From Sanderia malayensis (taxonomy: Eukaryota; Cnidaria; Scyphozoa; Semaeostomeae; Pelagiidae), in NCBI GenBank assembly GCA_013076295.1, contig RQOL01000139.1, forward strand, positions 62,001 to 126,000: a stretch of 64,000 nucleotides of DNA, in the 5' to 3' direction. Numbering within the stretch: the first letter of the stretch is position 1; each line of letters starts with the position of its first letter. This document shows positions 1 through 10,612 of this stretch, one piece after another. The notes under the pieces are model-generated. The model saw nothing but the letters and a program-made list of their open reading frames with translations, was not told where the DNA came from and ran no database searches. Both the position numbers and the translations under genes were made by a program.

Positions 1-2401
1 GTGAGACTCAGCTTGCTCGGGCCCAACACTCTTTACCCAGAATTGTTAGGCCCGCCCGAGCCGACCAAAACAACAATGAAAATGTTAGAAAGATTGCAGT
101 TTTCGGTTGATATCTTTAAGGCATATCAATTACTGATATTTCGAAAAGTAACTCAATGTCTGTAATTGTAAGCTAAAACAAGTATGTAATCACAAAAAAG
201 CTGGATGAGCCAAGTCAGAGTTGTGTTAGAGAAACTGGAAGAAACAATGGCGGCACAGGATGACGTCATGATCTGGGAGGACCCATTTTCAAATTAATTT
301 GCGTCTCGAACGTTAAATGAAGCTACAGAAATCTTTTCAGAACAATGGCGCAAGAAATTACCCCTTCAGTGTGGGAAACGCAACTCGAATATTCCCACAC
401 TGAGCGGAGTTAATATGGAGAACTTTTGAAAAACTCGATTAACCTCCATGGCCTGATTCAAAGTAAAATTTAATCAAATTATGGTTGTCAGATGCACGTT
501 GAACTTCCACCATGCCAATCAGTACAGTTTTGGCTGTCCAGCAACCTTCAAGATTTCAGTTATCTCGACATTTCTGTTATCTCAAAATTTCAGTAATCTT
601 GAAATTTCAGACATAGCTGGAAGGTGACTTAAAACTTGAGATGCTGAAATTGAGCATTAATAAATGAAATCATATGCTGAAAAGATTGGAAGATGACTGA
701 AATCTTACAACAACTACTGATAATATGAGACTGAAATTTCAAGAACACCAAACATATATCAATAGGAATCCTGGCGGTAATTGCGCTGCACAAAAAATAC
801 ACAGATATGTGAAATTTCAAATTAATTTTCAATTTTCTTCGCAAAGGATTTTAGCTTTTAAATTGTTAACTTATTGTCTTATTGTTAACAAAAAATTCGT
901 GAAAAAAACGGTTCAAAGGTATTGTAGTGTTTTGAGCTGGATGGCCTCAAACACCTTTTTGACTTTCTGCTATATATTCACATTCAACAAACAAATTTTG
1001 TTAGCATGCTCAGTACTATCGCTGGATTAACACAATTTAAAAGGCAAACATATTTCAGAAACTTTTGCGGCTTACCTTCTAGTACAACGGGAGAAATACG
1101 CCAGGCAAAATTCACAACAAATCTGTCTGATATAGCACCGCAAAGGCAATCGACTACTGCGAGAAGAGTAGCGTAGCGTAGCGATCTGATTTTTATTTGA
1201 CAAAACAACAACCCCTGAAAGTTTAACCACAACTATCACATCATTGGTAAATTTTACAATAAGTCTAAAATAGCATTGATAATTTGTTTCCGGTCTTACA
1301 TGGAGAGGAGAATTCCCTGCGTAGTTGTTTTCCTGGAATTTTGAGAGAAAATGGTTTCCAGGAATTTCTTTCGGGTTGCATATTTATTTGACTTTTAGAA
1401 CTCACATTTCTTTCAGCAAAAAATTGAAATAAATGAAATTTAATAATGGCAAGAAATAACTTTTCAGAATTTGGGTCTCGAACATCAAAACGTACTTCTG
1501 AATTTTGAATTGACAAGGAAAATGATCTTATTCAATATTAATTACACCGACTTGGCCAATTATTAAAACTGCACCCAAGGCTTTAATATTTGGTAAGATG
1601 TTGATATTTGGACATAAAATCCTAATTATTGAAATAATTATTTCTTGCTAATAGCTGCAGCACTTTTTATTTTCGTGTTACAATTTCAAAAAAAAAAGTT
1701 AATTTTCCCAGAAGACAGAAAAGCAATACAAATTTATTTCTGGAATAGATAAGTGAAATTCTTTGAAAAGACAATTTTTCCTAGAAATGTTACTTGCAAA
1801 TTGAGAACTCTTTATAGTAATTCCTTATGATCTCATACAAAGCACAAAATATTCCATTTTACTTTCAATTTCAAATTATACTTGAAATTTTAGTAAAACT
1901 GTACATTTTTTAATCTTATAAATATTATATAATTCAGTGTCTTGGAATTCTAAATTTATATTTTAATGATCCACGTTAAGTTATATAAACAAGCAATTTT
2001 TTAATTTCCTTGAGCTAAGATAAGCATTAACTCCATCTTCTAATGTATATTTGTTATTTACAAAATAACTGAGAGATATGTTTTTAATTTCATGTCTTAA
2101 GTGAAATTTAAAATTTAATTAAAATAACACTCTGGATTCATTTCACAGATAACAATTAAAAACGGGTACTCAACACTAAATACCCTGCACACATGAGCAA
2201 TGCAAAAGTGTATAAACAAACAGGCGAAGAAATTTCTTTGAAAATATTGCAAAATAAATTAAAACTGTTTGGAAATGTTCTAAAATCACACGTCGTCTGC
2301 TTGTCTAGAAGCCAATTCATTAAAAGAATATTTTTTCAGAACTGCTGACATTTTTTTCATTGACATTCATTGCTGGTCACACCACGAAGAAGCCACGTGG
2401 G
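1..2401. other. Intergenic AT-rich DNA, no gene recognised
   Basis: No reading frame here resembles a known protein and none has coding-like composition. Between about 541 and 850 the words 'gaaatttca' and 'tttcagt' recur on both strands, giving a weak cluster of short imperfect inverted repeats. The rest looks like unremarkable intergenic sequence. Confidence 0.5.
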
Positions 2402-2404
2402 TAA

Positions 2405-2636
2405 AGGCCGGGATACACGGTGAAAGATTTCTGTCAGACAGACTTTTAAATTTTTCTTTCAACCGTGTTTCGTCGTGTATCCTTCAACCTGAAAGACATT
2501 TATAGACACTGAAAGACTTTCCTGAAAGACTCAAAAGTCTTTCAGACGCAAGATATTTTTATGAATCATTTCATAAAAATTTCTTGTTCCTGAAAGAACA
2601 TCAAAGATGCCGACAGGACACGCGTTTATTGAGTTG
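2405..2636 (+). repeat. Left TIR of the Harbinger element
   Basis: 232 bp, matching 5332-5563 in inverted orientation with only scattered mismatches. The TIR contains internal small palindromes built from 'ctgaaagac' and 'gtctttcag'. Its inner end carries an ATG (2608) corresponding to the start codon of the transposase in the other TIR. Confidence 0.93.
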
Positions 2637-2674
2637 TTGTTGCTGTCATCTTATCACACTTTGCTCAAAACAAG

Positions 2675-3768
2675 ATGGAGGACAACGTCAGTCAACCTAG
2701 CGGGTAAGTTTTAATTCTTGTTTCCTTTAAACTTTTACCAATCCTAAAAATCTTTCATGCCATATTGTTTCTACCGATGTGGCGTATTAACGATTATACA
2801 ACGACTTTGCTTTTCGTTTGATCATATATTCAATTCAATTTATCATCAAATTTTTCAGGAGTAAACAAGTCGAAAATCTGAATCAAAAAAAGGACAAAGT
2901 TGATAAAATAAAGAAAGGAAAGAAGAAGGGGTATGAATGGTCGCACGACGAGACAATGCAGTTGATAGATTTATGGCAAAATGAGTTTTGTTTGTTTGAT
3001 ACAAAACGTGCAGAATACAGAGATAAAAATAAACGTTTTAATGCCTTAAAAAGAATAGAAAATGAGTTGAATGAGCAAGGGATCAAAGCTACTATGGATG
3101 AAATTACTGCCAAATTGCATAGTCTTCGAGTTTACTACTGTGCAACAAGAAGCAAAGCAGAATCCTTCAAACGCAAGAGCGGATCTGGTACAGATGAAAT
3201 TCCGAAAGTGAAGTGGCCATTTTATGAGAAACTATTTTTTCTTAGTGACAATGTGACACCACGGAATACTGTTTCAAACCTTGAAAGCAGCAATGAAGGA
3301 ATGGATATTGAAGAAGAATTTTGTGATTCACCATTATCTACTTATTCAGCAGAAAGCCTACCTGTTTTTAAAAAAGCAAAACGAAAACTTTTAAACTCTG
3401 GATTGACTGGCTGCGCAGATCAAAAGCTCCTGGAAACAGCTACAAGTGTTTTAGAAGATATACATAATCAGCGCAAAGAGCACACTTCCAAATTGAAGAT
3501 TTCACCACAATCAGAAAAGACAACAGATGACTTGTATTGTGAGATGCTTGCCAAACAATTGAAAGAGTTATCAGATGGCCAGGATAAAGAAATTTTAAAG
3601 TATCAGATTCAGGGAATGATCCTTCGTGCAAAATTCCAATACAATCCAACCAGTGGGTTACTTTCTGAAACATCCACAGAACCTAGTTTCCAACGACAGC
3701 CAAGTCAATCAACACAGAGTTCTTTTAGCGATATGTTGAGATCTTCAGACTATTATCAAATGAACTAA
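2675..3768 (+). CDS. Harbinger Myb/SANT-like accessory protein (two exons)
   Basis: Predicted exon 1 is 2675-2703 (ATG GAG GAC AAC...), followed by a GTAAGT donor. The intron ends in a TTTTTCAG acceptor and exon 2 runs 2859-3768. This gives 312 residues with the frame kept. After a Lys-rich start, about residues 30-110 form a trihelix/MADF-like domain (GYEWSHDETMQLIDLW is the first-helix signature). The rest is Ser/Thr- and acid-rich with a coiled, charged C-terminal part. In PIF/Harbinger elements the partner protein of this kind binds the transposase and DNA and helps import the complex into the nucleus; that role is known for the superfamily and inferred here. The gene converges with the transposase gene. 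An alternative single-exon start at 2818 would begin with a hydrophobic run that is really intron sequence, so I prefer the spliced form. Confidence 0.82.
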
Positions 3769-3901
3769 ATACTTTCTATCTATGGATTTCTAAAGAACCA
3801 TATAATCAAGAATACTGTTCACAATGTAACAAGTAAATCCTGATTTCAAAAATATATATCAACAATAACATTAAGTAAAATAATCATGTAATCTAATGTT
3901 A

Positions 3902-5361
3902 TCATGCATAAAGAACTTTCCATTGCCAAGGTATTTGTCCTGGACCATTAAAATATTCACAAAAGGTTTTTCTGATTTCTCTTGCTTTATTGCACACTCT
4001 TCCTCCTCCAGTGATCTGTAATGGGGCAATGTTTGGTGAGGCAGCTGATTCTCTCCAATTTCCAGGAAGGATATTTCCATCATGCCCCTCCTCATCTATG
4101 AACCCACTTGGTGTATATGAATCTTTTGATTTTGTTCTTAACATATTGTGCAAAACAATACTGGCCATCACAGCTGATTTAGCCTTTTCTGGAGTAAGTA
4201 AAGCTCTGGTTGCAAACAATCGAAATCTGTTTGCCCATATTCCAAAACCATTCTCAGAAATTCTTCTGAACCGAGAGAGGCGGTAGTTGAATATTCTCTC
4301 TTCATCTGTACATGATTTGTGGGCATATGGTTTCATTGAATGGTTGTCCAAGGGGAATGCATCATCTGCCACAAAAACAATTGGCAATTTTTGTTGATAA
4401 CCAAAATCTTGCCAATATGGATGTGGATTTGTTGGAAGCTCCATCGGTGGAGGAAAGTTCAGTCTGTTCTCTTTAAATAATTTATAAAACTTGGAATTCC
4501 TGTATACCCCACCATCACTGATTCTCCCTTGACATCCAACTTCAGCTATTAAGAACTTGTAATCATAGTCTATAAACCCTAATAGTACAATGCTGTGAAA
4601 ACCCTTATAGTTGAAAAATTGAGAGCCTCCGTCATTAGGACATATGATACCAACATGCTTGCCATCAGCAGCTGCAAAACAGTTTGGAAATTGCCATCTG
4701 TCATCTGTTTTATTGGCAATATCCAACCATTCATTCGGTGTTTGAGGCACACTCAGATATTCAGGTGCTAAAACTTGATATATTGCATCACAAACAGGCT
4801 TGATAAACTGTGCTATTGTGCTTTTATGAATGCGGTATTGGTACATTAGGCTGGCATATGTTTCTCCTGTTGCCAGATATCTAAGTGTCACTGCAAGCTT
4901 TTCCTCTGCTGTTATTGGATGACGCATGTTTGTTGTTTTCTTCGTAATGAGAGGGCGCATTTTTTCCAACAACTCCTGAAAAATAGTACATTAAAACTTT
5001 AGCATTTTTAACAGTTAAACAACTTGGAAGCAGAAATAGGTGAAGTGAAGCAGGGGCTCCCCATGGTACCATATATACATGAAAATAATATATTTCACTT
5101 TACCTGGTAGGTCTCTGTGTTCATTCGTAAATATTTACGAAACTCTCCTTCGTCATGCAGCCATAATTCTGCAAATATACTGCCAAATGCGCTTGTCTCC
5201 AACCTGTTTGCTAACCATGGTTTCACCCAAATTGATTTCTTACGATTTTTAAATGTGTTTTTACGCTTTTTTAATGCCAATAATATGCCTACACTAGCAA
5301 TGATAATATCTTCTTCCTCCATGTTTTCATGCAACTCAATAAACGCGTGTCTTGTCGGCAT
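3902..5361 (-). CDS. Harbinger DDE transposase (DDE_Tnp_4 type, two exons)
   Basis: Exon 1 runs 5361-5104 (86 codons, starting MPTRHAFIELHEN). A GTAAAG donor opens a 128-bp intron (5103-4976) that ends TTTTTCAG, and exon 2 runs 4975-3902. The join is in phase 0 and gives about 443 residues, normal for the family. Catalytic motifs are visible: first Asp in AAADGKHVG (about 190), second in VADDAFPL (about 290), and Glu in RRISENGFGIW (about 327). An N-terminal helix-turn-helix lies in LRYLATGETYASLMYQ. The enzyme would cut out and reinsert elements carrying the 2405-2636 type TIR. No stop or missing catalytic residue is seen, so this copy could be active. Convergent with the Myb-like gene. Confidence 0.92.
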
Positions 5362-5563
5362 CTTTGATGTTCTTTCAGGAACAAGAAATTTTTATGAAAT
5401 GATTCATAAAAATATCTTGCGTCTGAAAGACTTTTGAGTCTTTCAGGAAAGTCTTTCAGTGTCTATAAATGTCTTTCAGGTTGAAGGATACACGACGAAA
5501 CACGGTTGAAAGAAAAATTTAAAAGTCTGTCTGACAGAAATCTTTCACCGTGTATCCCGGCCT
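5332..5563 (-). repeat. Right TIR of the Harbinger element
   Basis: 232 bp, inverted copy of 2405-2636. The first codons of the transposase (ATG at 5361 reading leftward) lie inside this TIR, so promoter, leader and start codon are all within the repeat. Confidence 0.93.
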
Positions 5564-5566
5564 TAA

Positions 5567-6409
5567 TGTACGCCAAACTGGCCTCAACACGGAGAGTTTT
5601 TGGAGAAGATGCAGGAAATGGTTCTTATCAACCCACTGTTGCCATTATCTTATAAGTACAATTTATTATTAATAGACTCAACTGGTACAATAATAGACTC
5701 AACTAGTACAATAGACTCAACTGGTTTTTGAAAGAGTTTGGTTGAGTTGAATTGAAAAATCGTTTTTCCTCTTCCAGTAGAGTCTGCGCAATATATCAAG
5801 CAATAAATATAATGTTCATGTAATTTAATATGTGCAAAAGAAGTAAATACATATACATTCAAATGATATGCTGAACACAAACAATTTGGATTTTATTTGA
5901 GTCTGTGCAATAGCGGCCAAGTGCTTGTCCTTGGTCACGTGCGGTTCCAAGGTTTGTCGTACCAATTGCTATTTCTATTGAAATTTTAACAATCTTGGCT
6001 GCAATGCTATTTTTCAGTTTTGGACTGAGCTGACGGTACTGAGTTACTCATTCACAATTTTTGTTAATTTTTGTCACTTTTATCACTTAACTTCTGATTT
6101 TTTGATTGTGAATTTGCTAAGTTGTAATTATGATATATCAAGTCCATTATCACAAATTGCGACGACGCAATGAAAAGTTGAGTTTGCCGTTGTGATGTAA
6201 AGTGTCAAGTCGTTATTGGACCTAATATTCTCAAGTCCTTACTGGACTTAATAGTGAAGTATTTCTTGACATATTAGGAAGAGTAAGTTATGTATAAGAT
6301 TCGAGCACGCATTTTTTTGTAACAGTAACATATTGAAATTGTGAAGAATTTATATACTTAATGGATATCACACAGGAGCTATCAGTTTTTTCAATCGAAT
6401 CCCTGTCTC
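5567..6409. other. Non-coding spacer with short tandem repeat
   Basis: No gene recognised. At about 5672-5730 the unit 'atagactcaactggtaca' is repeated roughly three times with small changes. The rest is AT-rich without clear features. Confidence 0.45.
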
Positions 6410-6740
6410 TTAAAGGGGAACTGAAATGAAACATTTTTTTATTTATCGTTGGAACTCTTTGAAAAAAGGTGAAATCATATTTTTTGTCAATTTTTTGAAA
6501 CCCCCAAGTGTAAATAAATTGGTATCAAAGTGCCAAAGTTTGGCAATTTTTTTTCAGCCAATTTGGAGATTGCGGAAGTTGGTCGTGACGTCGAAATATG
6601 TATAAGCTGGATTTTGTTTTACTTGAGAACACCGCGTTGTGCTCAGGTGCGTCTGAGAAGTTTGGTTAAAGAGTAAGATAATAGTAGCTTTTCGGTATCC
6701 AATAAATTATCATCTGAAAAGGGAAGTATGTCTGTATGTT

Positions 6741-6905
6741 GGAGTTGGAGATGTAAAACCATATCAGTTTGAGTCTCTGGCAGACAACTATGATACGAGT
6801 AGTGAAGAAGATGTTGTGAAAGATCACGATGGCCTAACTCCTGTCGTACTGCTGCGCTGCGAGTGCGAGATCGTCACAAACACAATAGAAGTTAAATCAT
6901 GGTCA
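6741..6905 (+). pseudogene. Short exon-like fragment, start of a P2X7-intracellular-domain-like ORF
   Basis: One frame reads GVGDVKPYQFESLADNY followed by a Ser/Glu-rich acidic run. 'xPYxFEP' followed by an acidic stretch is how many cnidarian repeat proteins with a P2X7-intracellular-like zinc region begin. The Cys-rich part that should follow is not present, so only an initial fragment survives. It sits just inside the left end of the TTAA element and could belong to its original gene set. Recognition is from memory of the family and weak. Confidence 0.28.
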
Positions 6906-7543
6906 GTTTACATGCAAAAAACATATCTGTAATTCAATACTTCCCTATATAGACAGGGTATTGCTAATATCAATCTGGCAAAGTGCCTAACCAACGATTT
7001 TTCTTCAGATTCCGATAGTTAGGGGTCTTACAAATATTTTAAGACTTGGGAACATTCTTGTAAAACAATGGATGTCACGTGATTGATGATGTCATAATTG
7101 ACGGTCAGAAAAATGTTAACCCCCCCGGATTTCGAAACTTTTTGTTTCATGTTGTGCGGCACCTCATATGACGCAAAGTTATATAAAACACTTATATTAT
7201 CACACTCACGAGTAGCGAGATATAAGCATTTACATTCTTAGTCACGTGATCAAAATGGCGGATTTGAAATTTTCAAAAATTATGAGGGAAGCTGTTTTAC
7301 TTGCGATTTGACATCCGAATTGAAATTCTAGGCTTTATTAATACCTCAATGAGCTCAAATGCGCTGATATACAGTATATACTCCTAAATTACTATGGATA
7401 TTGTCGAAAATTTCAGCGGATTGTGAAAACCCAATATAACAAAACCCCCAGTTGTGTTAAAAGACATACCTAGAAACTTGTATGAAAAAGCTCTACGGTA
7501 ACCATTCATCGAAAGAATCTTCACTTGAGAAGAAATCGGATAC

Positions 7544-8335
7544 CTACCACTCACTGTGATTGTCAGTTTCACTGGTAAAGGATTGTGATTCCGTCACTGG
7601 CGCAAACGTATTCCCATCTTTTTCATCATCTCCGTCTTCATGATAAGCAGATAGCGATTCACGAACAATCGAGCTCTTTACTGGATTACCTCTGTTCTTC
7701 CTTCTCCGTTTTCTCTTGCAGCTATCTTCCGATTCACTTGCCTTTGTATCCGCATCACCCGCATTTCTAATCTTCTTTTTCAGGCGTTTTTTTGCTAATG
7801 TTGGAGGCAATTGCTTTCCTGTAAACCAATTTGGTATTAATTTATTCTCTTCAGCTTTCCAGCCATTCTCTTTGTAAGATAACGCATCTATATTTTCATG
7901 GCAACATCTTTTCCAAATGTAAACCTGTAGAAGGCATCTTCTGACAGCTTGCTCCTCTGGATCGGGAGAAATAGAGAGTGACGTCTTTTCTTTCAACTTC
8001 TGATTTAAGCGTATTCTTGTTTGGACATATGTTTCGTTTTCTTTCCCGCTGTATATATTCATTTGGATAAATTGTTTGGCGTCTTCCATAGAATCTTTGT
8101 CAAGAGTTTTGCTTCCACCAAGGCTTTCGATCAGCTCACATTTCGCGTCCATCAGCAACTTCTTGAGAATTTTAACTTTTCCTGCCTTATAAAAGTATGA
8201 GGTGGTGTCGCAACCAGAAATAGCGGGAATAGCGGATAAAGATGAACAAAGGCGCTGGCCAAAGTCGAAATGTGAGCTAATCGAAAGCCTTGGTGGAAGC
8301 AAAACTCTTGACAAAGATTCTATGGAAGACGCCAA
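7544..8335 (-). CDS. Uncharacterised repeat-family protein with GCDTTS motif (partial)
   Basis: An open frame on the minus strand crosses the palindrome spacer. The spacer encodes IPAISGCDTTSYFYKAGKV, and the arm encodes the rest, ending in a very basic region (KKRLKKKIR, KRKRRRKNRG) and an acidic tail ending HSEW. The motif L-[ST]-G-C-D-T-T-S-x(5)-G-K resembles the helix-two-turn-helix segment of FEN1/XPG nucleases (GCDY...GIG), so a nuclease-derived fold is possible; that is inference. The basic patch suggests nuclear targeting or nucleic-acid binding. The beginning of the protein is missing: residues before about 35 read from the inverted arm and are not authentic. A related fragment lies at 42.1-42.5 kb. 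Confidence 0.45.
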   Translation of the reverse strand: MASSIESLSRVLLPPRLSISSHFDFGQRLCSSLSAIPAISGCDTTSYFYKAGKVKILKKLLMDAKCELIESLGGSKTLDKDSMEDAKQFIQMNIYSGKENETYVQTRIRLNQKLKEKTSLSISPDPEEQAVRRCLLQVYIWKRCCHENIDALSYKENGWKAEENKLIPNWFTGKQLPPTLAKKRLKKKIRNAGDADTKASESEDSCKRKRRRKNRGNPVKSSIVRESLSAYHEDGDDEKDGNTFAPVTESQSFTSETDNHSEW

Positions 8336-8866
8336 ACAATTTATCCAAATGAATATATACAGCGGGAAAGAAAACGAAACATATGTCCAAACAAGAATAC
8401 GCTTAAATCAGAAGTTGAAAGAAAAGACGTCACTCTCTATTTCTCCGATCCAGAGGAGCAAGCTGTCAGAAGATGCCTTCTACAGGTTTACATTTGGAAA
8501 AGATGTTGCCATGAAAATATAGATGCGTTATCTTACAAAGAGAATGGCTGGAAAGCTGAAGAGAATAAATTAATACCAAATTGGTTTACAGGAAAGCAAT
8601 TGCCTCCAACATTAGCAAAAAAACGCCTGAAAAAGAAGATTAGAAATGCGGGTGATGCGGATACAAAGGCAAGTGAATCGGAAGATAGCTGCAAGAGAAA
8701 ACGGAGAAGGAAGAACAGAGGTAATCCAGTAAAGAGCTCGATTGTTCGTGGATCGCTATCTGCTTATCATGAAGACGGAGATGATGAAAAAGATGGGAAT
8801 ACGTTTGCGCCAGTGACGGAATCACAATCCTTTACCAGTGAAACTGACAATCACAGTGAGTGGTAG
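8266..8866 (+). pseudogene. Inverted duplicate of the GCDTTS-family C-terminal region
   Basis: The plus-strand copy in the right palindrome arm encodes the same protein segment from KCELIESLGGSKTL to the terminal HSEW. A single-base deletion near 8445 shifts the frame, so it reads as two overlapping pieces (to 8522, then from about 8600). Other differences are scattered substitutions only, showing that the duplication is recent. There is no start and no GCDTTS motif in this copy. Confidence 0.6.
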
Positions 8867-9458
8867 GTATCCGATTTCTTCTCAAGTGAAGATTCTTTCG
8901 ATGAATGGTTACCGTAGAGCTTTTTCATACAGTTTCTAGGTATGTCTTTTAACACAACTGGGGGTTTTGTTATATTGGGTTTTCACAATCCGCTGAAATT
9001 TTCGACAATATCCATAGTAATTTAGGAGTATATACTGTATATCAGCGCATTTGAGCTCATTGAGGTATTAATAAAGCCTAGAATTTCAATTCGGATGTCA
9101 AATCGCAAGTAAAACAGCTTCCCTCATAATTTTTGAAAATTTTAAATCCGCCATTTTGATCACGTGACTAAGAATGTAAATGCTTATATCTCGCTACCCG
9201 TGAGCGTGATAATATAAGTGTTTTATATAACTTTGCGTCATATGAGGTGCCGAACAACATGAAACAAAAAGTTTCGAAATCCAGGGGGGTTAACATTTTT
9301 CTGACCGTCAATTATGACATCATCAATCACGTGACATCCATTGTTTTACCAGAATGTTCCCAAGTCTTAAAATATTTGTAAGACCCCTAACTATCGGAAT
9401 CTGAAGAAAAATCGTTGGTTAGGCACTTTGCCAGATTGTTATTAGCAATACCCTGTCT

Positions 9459-9716
9459 AATATGCAAACTAAAGCTTGGAAGTATGCAATTATTTATTTT
9501 TTTTGCCTAGGTGTGTACGTGGCAAGCGCAAATGTGTGCAGAGAGTCTGAAAAGGGAGCTCCCTCGTGTTTTGCTGTCCCCCCCCCAAGTTACCTGTGAA
9601 CCCTCTCAAGTAACAATAAGCTTCAAGGTGTTTAGAACAGAGTGCAGGATCCACATAAGTGGTTGAGTTAAATTTTAATCTTTTTTTCTTGGTGAAAGCA
9701 GTCCACCCTTAGATTA
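9459..9716. other. Spacer between palindrome and BEL element
   Basis: No gene. Contains a run of nine C at about 9582-9590. Interpreted as remnant of the outer TTAA element. Confidence 0.3.
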
Positions 9717-10231
9717 TGTTTAGTTATAAGACTTTAATTTAGGCAAAGATAGAAATCTTTCCCGCCGTTTTGGGACACACTATTGTTATGTAAATTTGTA
9801 GCGTGCCTATTTTTATCATTACGTCTTACCTTATTTTAGTCCATTACATAATCAATTGCGTCATTTTATTTTTAACTTTGTAATCATGTTTCAATCTTTT
9901 TGTTCTCGAAATATCTAAACTTATTTGCTTAGTCATCATGACCTTAACATTTATTATAAATACCCTGTAAATAGAATGATCATTAGTTAGTTTATTCCAT
10001 CGTGTTCAGAACATTCGAATCAAGAGTAAAGTCAGGAAATTTGTTTGTTTTATATATCGTACTTCTAGTCGGACAAGTTAAAGTTGGCATTCGTAGTAAT
10101 CAATTCGGCTTAGTAACTTTAACATTCGCAAGTTACTAAAAATTAAATAACCACGCTGCATAAAACCAAGTTCGAAGGAAAACTGTTTTGTTGAAATGCT
10201 AACCGGATAAACCGATTTAAATGCTAACCCA
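9717..10231 (+). repeat. 5' LTR of BEL/Pao element
   Basis: Starts TGTTTAG and shares its first about 75 bp and last about 90 bp with the 3' LTR at 20040. The internal about 350 bp (9791-10140) is absent from the 3' copy. That segment includes a TATA-like 'ttattataaatacc' at about 9951, the probable promoter. Confidence 0.75.
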
Positions 10232-10248
10232 GGGCCTCTTTTAACATA

Positions 10249-10296
10249 CTAACTAGGGGGGCAAATGCCTAGTTTCATGAAATTGCCCCCCTAGTT
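10249..10296. repeat. Short hairpin in BEL leader
   Basis: The two halves 'aactaggggggcaa' and 'ttgcccccctagtt' form a 14-bp perfect stem with a loop of about 20 bases just downstream of the 5' LTR. It could be an RNA structure in the leader or a small fold-back repeat. Confidence 0.6.
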
Positions 10297-10612
10297 CAAT
10301 GCCCCCTCTCCGACACAGGTAATATTTTTTCTGTCTGAAAGAGAAACTGACCTCAAGCCGGACTGAGCTTTCGAAAAAAACAAGGTAGAAACACATTAAA
10401 ACCCCTCACCAAATCTTGGAGAAACAATCTCGCTTTCGCCTTTGCCTCTGTTTCACAGTGTGAAATTATCTATCTCTATGGTTACGTTAAAAACCTCGCG
10501 TGTCGTGTCGCGTTGTGTTCATTTTCCTTCCCTGCACAAAATGCCTTTCGCCGTGAAGAGAAGACATGAAGTTGAGAAAAAATAAAACAGGATGCAAGTA
10601 AATGTCGAAAAA

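Larger units (their letters stand above)
2405..5563. mobile_element. Complete PIF/Harbinger DNA transposon
   Basis: A 3159-bp element bounded by perfectly placed inverted termini (AGGCCGGGATACAC... and its complement) and flanked on both sides by TAA (2402-2404 and 5564-5566), the 3-bp TWA-type duplication expected of PIF/Harbinger. It holds the two genes normal for the superfamily, divergently oriented and pointing toward each other: a Myb/SANT-like DNA-binding protein on the plus strand and a DDE transposase on the minus strand. Both frames are open and both introns have GT/AG ends, so the copy may be functional. I see no disabling mutation. Confidence 0.93.
6951..9458. repeat. Large palindrome: two 1.19-kb inverted arms, 120-bp spacer
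   Basis: The left arm (6951-8145) and right arm (8266-9458) are inverted copies of each other, almost identical with a handful of substitutions and a one-base deletion near 8445 in the right arm. The spacer 8146-8265 is single copy. Both arms start outward with 'agacagggtattgctaa'. Each arm contains the C-terminal part of one gene plus its 3' flank, so the structure looks like an inverted duplication of the 3' half of a gene. A hairpin this long is unstable in cloning and could also be an assembly fold-back artefact. Confidence 0.88.

Noticed and set aside
1265..1516. 83-codon minus-strand frame
   Set aside because: No domain and composition like surrounding intergenic DNA.
8202..8265. N-terminal extension of the plus-strand copy (MVSQPEIAGIADKDEQ)
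   Set aside because: It is the spacer read antisense; the true coding direction of the spacer is minus (GCDTTS).
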